A stretch of DNA of 46,684 nt, taken from assembly GCA_964396385.1 (NCBI GenBank), contig CAYNFH010000022.1:1-46684 (forward strand). The letters run 5' to 3'. Shown here one piece after another: positions 7,702-14,600 of this stretch. Position numbers and translations under genes: made by a program. How positions within the stretch are numbered: the first letter of the stretch is position 1; each line of letters begins with the position of its first letter. The DNA comes from CAYNFH01 sp964396385. Its GTDB lineage: Bacteria > Armatimonadota > Chthonomonadetes > Chthonomonadales > CAJBBX01. The notes beneath the pieces were generated by a model. The model did not search any database and was not told the origin of the DNA. It saw only the letters and a list, made by a program, of their open reading frames with translations.

Positions 7702-8675
7702 GCCTTTAGCTCTCCGAGCATCGGAAGGGATTCATGAAGTCGCATGATCAGGTCCAGGTTGATGATGACTCCCAGGTCTTCGAGCGCCAGCAGGACCGCA
7801 GCCGCGACGGCCGGTATACGGGGCGGCACGATGGCCGCGCCGTCGCAGCCCTTGTCCGCGGCAGAGGTAAATGGACCGATGACTATCCGCCCGGCGCGGA
7901 ACACGCCTCCCACGTAGCCCACCTCAATTAGTTTCGCGAGTCCCAAACGGCGGCGCACGGCCGATGCCAACAGCCCAAGCTCGGTACCCGCCTCCTGGAG
8001 GATGCGCTGGGAATCGTGGTCGCTCAAGGACGCGACCGTGCTCACCACCTCGGCAAGCGCCGCGATCTCCGGCCGGCCTATCGCGCCGGAGTAGATTCCG
8101 CGGTGTGCCTCCAGGAGCGTCTTCACACCCAGCCGCTCCAATACCGGCTCCATCAATGGCGTCCTGGGTCCGCGCCCGTCCTCGGCCCGCGTGCAGACGT
8201 TCAGCGCCCGAAGACCTATCCAGTACGCGCTTCCTTCGTCACCCATCAGGTAGCCCCAGCCACCCACGCGCGCAGTCTCGCCGCGAGCGTTGCGGCCGTA
8301 CCCCACGGAGCCGGTGCCGCCGATGACCACCACGCCGGGCCGGCCCAGCGTAACGGAGTAGAGGGCGATCAGGCTGTCGTGCCCCAGAGTCATCCGCTCG
8401 GCCGGCACCACCGGGCGGCAGATCTCCTCCATAGCGGCAGATCCGCCCGTCATGCCCAGGTAGGCCGCCGCGATGGGCGTATCCGGCAGACTTGCAGCCT
8501 CCCTTGCGCCGCGGATGGCGTCGGTGAGGGACTGGCGGACGCGCTCCACACCACCCGGCTCGTGGATGTGGTTCGCCGGACCACCGTGCCCCTCCCCCAG
8601 TAGCCGGCCCGTCTCCTCCGCCAGCACCGCAGTGGTGCTGGTCTGGCCTCCGTCTACACCAAGTACGTAGCGCAT
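7698..8675 (-). CDS. BadF/BadG-type ATPase, probable N-acetylhexosamine kinase
   Basis: A 325-residue ASKHA-fold kinase of the BadF/BadG/BcrA/BcrD ATPase group, which includes N-acetylglucosamine kinases. The phosphate-1 loop VDGGQTSTTAV sits at the N-terminus, the phosphate-2 loop is IGGTGSVGYG, and GGWGYLMGDEGSAYW follows as in GlcNAc kinases. The frame is open 26 codons further upstream, but the ATG at 8675 places the conserved YVLGVDGG directly after the start. It is translationally coupled to nanE, so ManNAc or GlcNAc is the likely substrate; that is inferred from context. The four cysteines of benzoyl-CoA reductase activators are absent. Confidence 0.85.
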   Translation of the reverse strand: MRYVLGVDGGQTSTTAVLAEETGRLLGEGHGGPANHIHEPGGVERVRQSLTDAIRGAREAASLPDTPIAAAYLGMTGGSAAMEEICRPVVPAERMTLGHDSLIALYSVTLGRPGVVVIGGTGSVGYGRNARGETARVGGWGYLMGDEGSAYWIGLRALNVCTRAEDGRGPRTPLMEPVLERLGVKTLLEAHRGIYSGAIGRPEIAALAEVVSTVASLSDHDSQRILQEAGTELGLLASAVRRRLGLAKLIEVGYVGGVFRAGRIVIGPFTSAADKGCDGAAIVPPRIPAVAAAVLLALEDLGVIINLDLIMRLHESLPMLGELKA

Positions 8676-8823
8676 GGGCTTAGTATGACCGAGGATGGGC
8701 GAACCGCAGATCGAGGAGGAATCCTCCTTTGGTCTGTCCAACTGCCTGCACAACTAAGGAGTGCGGTACTCAACGCCATAATACGAGTTTATAGGCACGC
8801 CCGCGAGGGCGGCCGGCCAGCGA

Positions 8824-8853
8824 CGGCCTGATTCTTCGGAATCGGGCCGTTTT
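8824..8853 (+). terminator. Strong rho-independent terminator with UUCG loop
   Basis: An 11 bp stem CGGCCTGATTC / GAATCGGGCCG (one G-U pair) closes a TTCG tetraloop and is followed by TTTT. It acts on the plus strand, yet no plus-strand gene lies upstream before 6961. It sits in the spacer between the divergent kinase gene (start 8675) and the gene at 8983, so it may be a leader attenuator or end a small RNA. Confidence 0.75.
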
Positions 8854-8982
8854 GCATTTCTTGACCCTTTCAGCGGAACCGGGCGGGCGGTCTCAAGCGC
8901 CTTAGTAAAATGAATCACAACCATAAACTTGTAACACTCGCGACCTGTTGCCGTATTAGGACGATTGAGGAGGTGTAGGCCC

Positions 8983-9288
8983 ATGTCTACGATCCTGACG
9001 GTGACCTTTGGCGATGGAGACCTCGCCGAGCAGCTTTTCCTGCTGAAAATGTGCGCCCTGCGCAACAACGATATCCCGGCGCTCTGGCGGCTTACGGACA
9101 CGCTCCTTGAGCTGGCGCTCCGCGCGGCTGGAAGCCCCGCCACGGACCGGTGGCCGCGCGGCTACGTATCGGAGAACCGGCTGTTTGACGTGCCGGTGGA
9201 CTTCGTGCACGATATGCCGCACCTGCTGTGCGAAGACTACGTGATCTATCCCTTTACGCCGCCCACGCATAAGCTGCTCATTCAGTAG
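8983..9288 (+). CDS. Hypothetical protein, 101 aa
   Basis: A small protein of unknown function that I do not recognise. The ATG at 8983 is chosen because a clear GAGGAGGTG ribosome-binding site lies about 8 bases upstream; the open frame continues 6 codons further. It has an N-terminal strand (STILTVTFGDGDLAEQLF), a helical middle and a basic, aromatic end (YVIYPFTPPTHKLLIQ). There is no signal peptide, membrane segment or cysteine motif. It is followed 46 bases later by a Gfo/Idh/MocA oxidoreductase gene with its own ribosome-binding site, so the two may form an operon. Confidence 0.7.
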   Translation: MSTILTVTFGDGDLAEQLFLLKMCALRNNDIPALWRLTDTLLELALRAAGSPATDRWPRGYVSENRLFDVPVDFVHDMPHLLCEDYVIYPFTPPTHKLLIQ

Positions 9289-9334
9289 GACAGGGCGTCG
9301 CTCACGCCGAACCCGAAGCGGGAGGACACTTACC

Positions 9335-10363
9335 GTGAGCGAGAAGATCGGGATAGCCAAGCTGTCGTTTGCCCACGTCCACGCGGGCGGATACGCGGAA
9401 CAGATCAAGAACAACCCGGATGCGGAACTGGTCGCGGTCTGGGACGAGGAGCCGGCCCGCGGAAAGATCGAGGCTAACAAGCGCGGCGTGCCTTTCTACG
9501 CGGACCTGGAAGAGGTCCTTGCGCTGCCCAGCGTCCAGGGCGTGGTAGTGGACGCGCCCACCAACCTGCACCCGCAGGTCCTTACCGCGGCGGCGCGCCA
9601 CGGCAAGCACATCTTCACCGAGAAGGCCCTCACCATCACCACTCGGGAGGCGGACGAGGTGGTCGCCGCCGTCAAGCAGGCCGACGTCAAGTTCATGATC
9701 TCCCTCCCTTCCCGGACGCGCCCGGAGATCCTCTTCGCAAAGAAGGTCGTCGAGGAGGGCCTCCTGGGCCAGGTGACGGAGATGCGCGCGCGCATCGCCC
9801 ACAGCGCCGCGCTGGACAGGTGGTTCAAGCCCGGCGAGGGCCACGGCGGCAGCCTCTGGTTCGGCGACGAGCGCGCGGCGGGAGGCGGCGCGTTCTTCGA
9901 CCTCGGCTGCCACCGGGTGGACGTAATGCGGTGGCTGCTCGGGGAGCCATTGAGCGTGGTGGCCCGCATGAACAACTTCAGCCGCGCGTACCCCATCGAC
10001 GACAACATGGTCGCCGTGGTGGAGTTCAAGAACAAGGCGCTCGGCATATTGGACGTCTCCTGGGTACACCGCTCCGGCCCCAACCCGCTCGAGATCTATG
10101 GGACAGAGGGTTTCCTGAGCATGGAGACGGGCCCGGGCCCCAATGTGTGGCTGGAGAGCCGCAAGCTGAGCGCGGACGGTATCACCGGCGCCATCGCGCC
10201 GACCAACCTCCCGCCCGCCCTGCCCACCCCCGTGCTCCAGTGGATCAACGCCATCAAGGACAACACGCCGATGACCATCGACATCCAGGATGGCTGGAAC
10301 CTCACCCAGCTCCTGGAAGGTTGCTACGTGGCCGCCAGGACGGGGAAGGAGGTCAGGTTCTAG
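9335..10363 (+). CDS. Gfo/Idh/MocA family NAD(P)-dependent oxidoreductase
   Basis: A 342-residue sugar or inositol-type dehydrogenase with an N-terminal Rossmann domain and a C-terminal mixed alpha/beta domain. The family EK motif is at about residues 96-97 (FTEKALT). The active-site segment GAFFDLGCHRVDVMRWLLG, with the expected histidine, begins near residue 187. The first nucleotide-binding strand is unusual: KLSFAHVHAGGYAEQI replaces the typical GxGxxG, as in some subfamilies. The GTG start has a GGAGG site about 10 bases upstream. No signal peptide, so it is cytoplasmic, unlike the Tat-exported paralogue at 19968. Substrate unknown. Confidence 0.87.
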   Translation: MSEKIGIAKLSFAHVHAGGYAEQIKNNPDAELVAVWDEEPARGKIEANKRGVPFYADLEEVLALPSVQGVVVDAPTNLHPQVLTAAARHGKHIFTEKALTITTREADEVVAAVKQADVKFMISLPSRTRPEILFAKKVVEEGLLGQVTEMRARIAHSAALDRWFKPGEGHGGSLWFGDERAAGGGAFFDLGCHRVDVMRWLLGEPLSVVARMNNFSRAYPIDDNMVAVVEFKNKALGILDVSWVHRSGPNPLEIYGTEGFLSMETGPGPNVWLESRKLSADGITGAIAPTNLPPALPTPVLQWINAIKDNTPMTIDIQDGWNLTQLLEGCYVAARTGKEVRF

Positions 10364-10364
10364 G

Positions 10365-10700
10365 TTGGATCCAGCCGAAGCGGTATACGCCCTTGTCCGC
10401 ACTGTGCCCGCGGGCACGGTGCTGACGTACGGACAGGTGGCGGAGATGGTAGAGGGCGTGGCGCTGACACCGCGCCAGGTTGGCGGTATCATGAACTCTG
10501 CGCCGCCGGACGTGCCGTGGCAGCGGGTGGTGGGCGCGGGAGGCACACTGCCCATCGGCAAGCGCGGCACGGGATTGATGCTGCGCCAGCGGCACCTGCT
10601 GGAGCAGGAGGGCGTCACGTTTGGGGCGGACGGCCGCGTAGACATGGCCGCCCACCAGTGGCTGCCTGAAGCCGGCGAGCTCGGGGGACTCTTTGAGTAG
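10365..10700 (+). CDS. Alkyltransferase-like protein (MGMT C-terminal-like domain)
   Basis: A 111-residue protein with the DNA-binding domain of O6-alkylguanine-DNA alkyltransferases. The catalytic PCHR cysteine is replaced by tryptophan, PWQRVV at about residues 51-56. That substitution defines the ATL group (eAtl/YbaZ), which binds O6-alkylguanine without repairing it and passes lesions to nucleotide-excision repair. VPAGTVLTYGQVAEM matches the helix-turn-helix entry. I choose the TTG at 10365 because AAGGAGGT lies about 12 bases upstream, inside the end of the preceding gene; the upstream in-frame sequence has no family similarity. The Gln in place of the usual His after the Trp is a minor variation. 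Confidence 0.85.
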   Translation: MDPAEAVYALVRTVPAGTVLTYGQVAEMVEGVALTPRQVGGIMNSAPPDVPWQRVVGAGGTLPIGKRGTGLMLRQRHLLEQEGVTFGADGRVDMAAHQWLPEAGELGGLFE

Positions 10701-10764
10701 GTGTTCAGGAATTTCGGAATCTGGCCCTGAAGACCTGGAGACCTGAACACCTGAACACCTGAAA
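10700..10764. repeat. Intergenic inverted repeat, TGAACACC-arm family
   Basis: The left arm GGTGTTCAGG starts right at the ATL stop. A centre with CGGAATCTGGCCC is followed by tandem CCTGAACACC units, which end 3-4 bases before the next start at 10768. Confidence 0.85.
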
Positions 10765-10767
10765 TCG

Positions 10768-11334
10768 ATGCCAGCCCGTTGGTCATTCTTTGCATTTGAT
10801 TGGGGACGGTACCTGGACCTCAAGCCGAAGCTCCGCACGGCAGCGGAGACCGGAGACTTCGTTCGGCTGGGTATCCCCGAGGCCAACAGCCTTCTCGCCG
10901 GCTTCCACCCGGAGTCCACGCCGGAGGAGGTGGCCAACGCCCTGGTTACGGAGCTGTGCGGCACCGGTGAGGCGCTCTTCTTCGAAGGCGGCATACCGGA
11001 GCTGATTCACCGACTGCGGAGACAGCCCAACGGGGAAGAGGTCACCGAGATACTCGGCTCCCTCGTCTCCGGAGAGCCCAACGTGGAGGACTGGTTCCGG
11101 CTGGAGCACGGGCTGGTGGGAATCCTCACCCCGGAGATGACTCAGAAGCTGGAAAGGGAGCTGGCCGCGCTCACAAAGGGCATGGCGCCGCTGAAGCGGC
11201 CCAAGGGGCTGGGCAGCTTCACGCGCCGCTTCACCACCACAGAAGCGGCTACGGACCGCTTCGAGGACCTCACAAAGCTGATAGCGGATTGCGCCAGTCG
11301 GGAGCTGGGGCTGGGGGTGCTGCGCGAGGGGTAG
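10768..11334 (+). CDS. Hypothetical protein, 188 aa
   Basis: A cytoplasmic protein I do not recognise. It starts with ARWSFFAFDWGRYLDLKPKL and is otherwise mostly helical, acidic and leucine-rich, with no cysteine cluster, signal peptide or membrane span. The ATG is the first in frame and lies 3-4 bases after the end of a TGAACACC repeat. The pattern (a short aromatic start, then helical repeats with residues such as VEDWFRLEHGLVGIL) recalls uncharacterised single-domain proteins encoded in operons, but no family can be assigned. It precedes a KimA-like permease by about 220 bases. Confidence 0.7.
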   Translation: MPARWSFFAFDWGRYLDLKPKLRTAAETGDFVRLGIPEANSLLAGFHPESTPEEVANALVTELCGTGEALFFEGGIPELIHRLRRQPNGEEVTEILGSLVSGEPNVEDWFRLEHGLVGILTPEMTQKLERELAALTKGMAPLKRPKGLGSFTRRFTTTEAATDRFEDLTKLIADCASRELGLGVLREG

Positions 11335-11525
11335 CGGAACCGCCGGGGACCGCTGCAGGCAGTCAACCCCGAGGGCGCCGAGGAGATCCGGCCGGGCCGC
11401 ATCTACGTCGCGCCCCATGCCCACCGTCCAGCGGAACTCGGACGTATACGGTCCCCTCGGCCGCGCCTGACTACGGGTTCCTGGAACCGGCACCCGCACC
11501 CTTCCGACTAACCCTGGCAGAGATC
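11330..11525 (+). promoter_or_regulatory. Structured leader, candidate ydaO-type c-di-AMP riboswitch
   Basis: The leader of a KimA-like permease contains segments in the order seen in ydaO-yuaA RNAs: GGAACCGC (11336-11343), GGGG then CTGCAG, a long helix pairing about 11374-11383 with 11455-11467, CTACGGGTTCC, CACCCGCACCC (11491-11501) and GACTAACC (11506-11513). The canonical GGGGUnAAUC and GCCGAAUCC blocks are not clear, so the match is partial. KimA is a classical target of this riboswitch. Confidence 0.38.
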
Positions 11526-11553
11526 GCTTGGCAGGGAAGGGCGGCAGACGGCC

Positions 11554-13527
11554 GTGCGGCTGTGGGACTACGTTTTAGGCAGACGCCTGGCATCCGCCGA
11601 GGAGGAGGAGCACAAGGTCGGCGTGATGGAGGGCATCCCCATGCTGGGGCTGGATGCCCTCTCCTCGGCGGCATACGGCCCGGAAGCCGCGCTCACGCTG
11701 CTGCTCCCCCTCGGAGCTGCCGGCCCTCGCTACATCGGCCCGCTCACCCTGATCATCCTGGCCCTGCTGGCCGTACTCTACGTCTCCTACCGGCAGACCA
11801 TCTCGGCCTATCCCACCGGCGGCGGCTCCTACACCGTCGCCAAAGAGAACCTGGGGGTGAGGCTGGGCCTGCTGGCCGCCGCCGCCCTGCTGCTGGACTA
11901 CGTCCTCAACGTCGCCGTGGGTATCTCGGCGGGAGTGGGCGCGCTGGTTTCGGCCATCCCAAGCCTGAATCCAGACATCCTGCCGCTCTGCCTGGGAATC
12001 CTTACCCTCATCACGCTCATCAATTTGCGCGGCGTCAAGGAGTCGGGGCTGGCCTTCGCGCTTCCGACCTACCTCTTCGTGGCGACGCTGGGATCTACCC
12101 TCGCGATGGGCCTCTACAAGGCGCTGATCTCCGCCGGGCATCCTGCGGCAGTCGTGTGCCCCGCGCCCCTGATCCATGCGACAGCCGCCGTGAGCCTCTG
12201 GCTGCTGCTGCGCGCCTTCGCGAGCGGCTGCACGGCCATGACCGGCGTGGAGGCCGTGAGCAACGGCGTGACAGTGTTCGCGGAACCGGCGCCGGAGCGG
12301 GCCAAGCGCACGCTGGGCCTGATTGTGCTGATTCTCGCGCTCTTGCTCGGTGGCATTGCGTACCTCTGCCATGCCTACGGCATCGGCGCGACGAATCCGG
12401 ACTCGCCGGCCTACCAGAGCGTCATTTCCCAGATCGCCGGCGCGGTGGTGGGACGGGGCGTCTTCTATTACATCACGCTCGGCAGCGTCCTGGCGGTACT
12501 CTCGCTCTCCGCCAATACCAGCTTCGCGGACTTCCCGCGGCTCTGCCGGCTGATCGCCGAGGACGACTTCCTACCGCACGCCTTCGCCAACCGGGGACGG
12601 CGGCTAGTCTATACCATCGGCATCGTGATCCTGTTCGCCCTTTCGGGGCTGCTGCTCATCCTATTCGGCGGCATTACGGACCGGCTCATTCCCCTGTTCG
12701 CTGTGGGAGCGTTCCTCGCGTTCACGCTCTCACAGGCGGGGATGGTGCTGCACTGGAAGCGCGAGCGAGGGCGCCACTCGCAGGGCTCCCTCGCTATCAA
12801 CGCGGTCGGAGCCATAGTTACAGGCGCCGCGCTGGCCGTGATCCTGGTGGCGAAATTTGTGGAGGGCGCCTGGGTCACGGTCCTGCTGATCCCGGGGATG
12901 CTGTACGTCTTCTACAAGGTCAAGCGGCACTATCTGCACACAGAGCAGGAGATCGCCTGTCCCCGGCCGCTGGAGCTGAGCGGCATCAAGCCCCCGACGG
13001 TAATCGTGCCTGTAATCGGATGGAACACGGTGACGGAAAAGGCTCTGCGGTTTGCGCTGCACCTGTCGCAGGAGATCGTGGCGGTCCACATCAGTACCGG
13101 AGAGACCGATGAGCAGGAGTTGCGCAGGCAGTGGGCGGAGTATGTGGAGCCTGCCTTCGCGGAGGCAGGGTTCGAGAACCCGCACCTCTACATCGTCCAC
13201 TCGCCGTATCGGCAGCTCGTAGCGCCGCTCGTCCGGTTTGTGCTCCAGTTTCAACGCGACCACCCACAGGAGCAGATCGCGGTGTTGATTCCGGAGCTTG
13301 TCGAGCCTCACTGGTACCAGTACCTCCTGCACAACCAGGCGGCCGCCGTGCTGAAGGCGGCGCTCTACCTCCACGGCAACCGCCGGTTGGTGGTGATCAA
13401 CGTGCCCTGGTACCTGCGTCCAGAAACCGGGACTCTCCCGGGTGCAGACGTTTCCCGCCGCAGCCGGCGCCGCCAGCCGGCCACTCAGCCCCCTGGCGCT
13501 TCACGCCTGCGACCCCTCCGGAAATAA
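11554..13527 (+). CDS. APC-superfamily permease, KimA-like potassium transporter candidate
   Basis: A 657-residue inner-membrane transporter. The N-terminal motif GLDALSSAAYGPEAAL is characteristic of the KimA/YdaO branch of the APC superfamily, which imports K+ in symport with protons. About twelve hydrophobic segments run to roughly residue 445, including SYRQTISAYPTGGGSYTVAKENLG, split here only by family naming, and then a long soluble C-terminal domain (about residues 470-620), as in KimA. The last 30 residues are basic and proline-rich and may be a poorly conserved tail. The GTG at 11554 is the first start before the family motif. Substrate is inferred; an amino-acid permease is the alternative. 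Confidence 0.8.
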   Translation: MRLWDYVLGRRLASAEEEEHKVGVMEGIPMLGLDALSSAAYGPEAALTLLLPLGAAGPRYIGPLTLIILALLAVLYVSYRQTISAYPTGGGSYTVAKENLGVRLGLLAAAALLLDYVLNVAVGISAGVGALVSAIPSLNPDILPLCLGILTLITLINLRGVKESGLAFALPTYLFVATLGSTLAMGLYKALISAGHPAAVVCPAPLIHATAAVSLWLLLRAFASGCTAMTGVEAVSNGVTVFAEPAPERAKRTLGLIVLILALLLGGIAYLCHAYGIGATNPDSPAYQSVISQIAGAVVGRGVFYYITLGSVLAVLSLSANTSFADFPRLCRLIAEDDFLPHAFANRGRRLVYTIGIVILFALSGLLLILFGGITDRLIPLFAVGAFLAFTLSQAGMVLHWKRERGRHSQGSLAINAVGAIVTGAALAVILVAKFVEGAWVTVLLIPGMLYVFYKVKRHYLHTEQEIACPRPLELSGIKPPTVIVPVIGWNTVTEKALRFALHLSQEIVAVHISTGETDEQELRRQWAEYVEPAFAEAGFENPHLYIVHSPYRQLVAPLVRFVLQFQRDHPQEQIAVLIPELVEPHWYQYLLHNQAAAVLKAALYLHGNRRLVVINVPWYLRPETGTLPGADVSRRSRRRQPATQPPGASRLRPLRK

Positions 13528-13594
13528 CCGATGGGGTGTCCCTACTTCTGGGAACAGATGCGCATGTCGCGCCGTCACAAGCCCATGGAGGGTG

Positions 13595-13885
13595 ATGACC
13601 GTGCCAAGCCTCGTGCGTGATGAGCTGCTCTTGCCCAACGAGAGGGACTTTCTGCTCTGCCTGGGCGTACGGCTAGATCGGGCCGTTGTCCGGTTTACGG
13701 AACGGCTGCAGCCGGAGGAGATGCGCGCCATCGGCGTGCTCCTGATAGAGCTCAAGCAGAGAGCCGGCGGGGAGAACCCGCGCATCGCGACGCTGATCCG
13801 CCGATGGTACGTCCAGGCGGAGGAGTGGTTCGGATCGGCCGAGGTGGATTCATGGCTCGGCCGCAGACCTCAGTACCCGACGTAG
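13595..13885 (+). CDS. Hypothetical protein, about 95 aa
   Basis: A small, probably helical protein without recognised family. The frame is open much further upstream but that part is not protein-like. Two starts are plausible: the ATG at 13595, or the GTG at 13601, which has better spacing from GGAGGG at 13587-13592. The protein contains ERDFLLCLGVRLDRAVV and ends RPQYPT. It lies 67 bases after the permease gene on the same strand and converges on the cold-shock gene. The region has no membrane segment or cysteine pair. Confidence 0.6.
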   Translation: MTVPSLVRDELLLPNERDFLLCLGVRLDRAVVRFTERLQPEEMRAIGVLLIELKQRAGGENPRIATLIRRWYVQAEEWFGSAEVDSWLGRRPQYPT

Positions 13886-13956
13886 CTTGGATTGAGAATC
13901 GAGGTGACGGCTGCTCTGTGTTGACCGCCGTCGTAAGTGACGGAGCGCCAGTAATA

Positions 13957-13992
13957 TAAAAAGCCGGTCGCCCCATACGGGACGGCCGGCTT
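13957..13992 (-). terminator. Rho-independent terminator of the cold-shock gene
   Basis: Read on the minus strand, AAGCCGGCCGTCCC pairs with GGGGCGACCGGCTT around a GTAT loop and is followed by a T run. It lies 23 bases after the csp stop codon. Confidence 0.85.
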
Positions 13993-14014
13993 GAAGTTTG
14001 AGTGCGTATAACGA

Positions 14015-14224
14015 TTATACGATGGTTACGTTCGCCGCCCGGAGTCCCTTGCCACGGGGATCGTTCTCAACGTCGAACTGAACCCGCTGGCCCTCATGCA
14101 GCTCGCGGTAACCGCTCGCCTGGATGGCGCTGAAGTGAACGAACACGTCCTCCCCACCCTCCTGGGCGATGAATCCGTAACCCTTCGTGGCATTGAACCA
14201 CTTGACCGTGCCGGTCGTTGACAT
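14015..14224 (-). CDS. Cold-shock domain protein (CspA family)
   Basis: A 69-residue single-stranded nucleic-acid-binding OB-fold protein that acts as an RNA chaperone. RNP1 is KGYGFI and RNP2 is VFVHFSAI, with the typical start GTVKWFNATKGYGF. The frame is open 43 codons further upstream, but the ATG at 14224 has an AGGAGAGG site about 8 bases before it and matches the family start. The promoter candidate at 14381-14409 gives an untranslated leader of about 150 bases, typical of cold-regulated csp mRNAs. A strong terminator follows, so it is monocistronic. Confidence 0.95.
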   Translation of the reverse strand: MSTTGTVKWFNATKGYGFIAQEGGEDVFVHFSAIQASGYRELHEGQRVQFDVENDPRGKGLRAANVTIV

Positions 14225-14380
14225 GCGACGTACCTCTCCTGTTCGGAAAAATGTGTTTGCGGCGTGAGACTGCACTTTCGCGATCAGGGGGTCTACCAAC
14301 CAACATCGAGGTGGAGCATCAACTGCGCGACGTAGACTCTCGCGGCTAAACACACGCCCCGCTGCTGGGGCGACGCCGCT

Positions 14381-14409
14381 ATCTTAACATATCGCCGGCC
14401 GGAACGCAA
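14381..14409 (-). promoter_or_regulatory. Sigma-70-type promoter of the cold-shock gene
   Basis: On the minus strand TTGCGT (14404-14409) and TAAGAT (14381-14386) are separated by exactly 17 bases. The predicted transcript starts near 14374, leaving a leader of about 150 bases before the csp ATG, with a short GC hairpin (GCCCCAGCAGCGGGGC) at its beginning. Confidence 0.6.
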
Positions 14410-14600
14410 CTAAAATTCTTGCAAAGTTGGGAACTTTTTTCAGAACTCCTGCTTCAGAGGAATCACGGACCACTGGTTCCGGATTCATCTGTGGTCTGTC
14501 GTCCGTGGTCTGCACGCCCCGGTACGGAGGACTTTAAGGAAGCCGCGCGAACTCTTTCGCGGCAGCGCGGCCCACTATTCTACAGCCACTGGAGAGGATT

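Noticed and set aside
11289..13112. 607-codon open frame over the permease gene
   Set aside because: It is an out-of-frame shadow of a membrane protein gene in GC-rich DNA, rich in Arg, Gly and Pro with no family motif.
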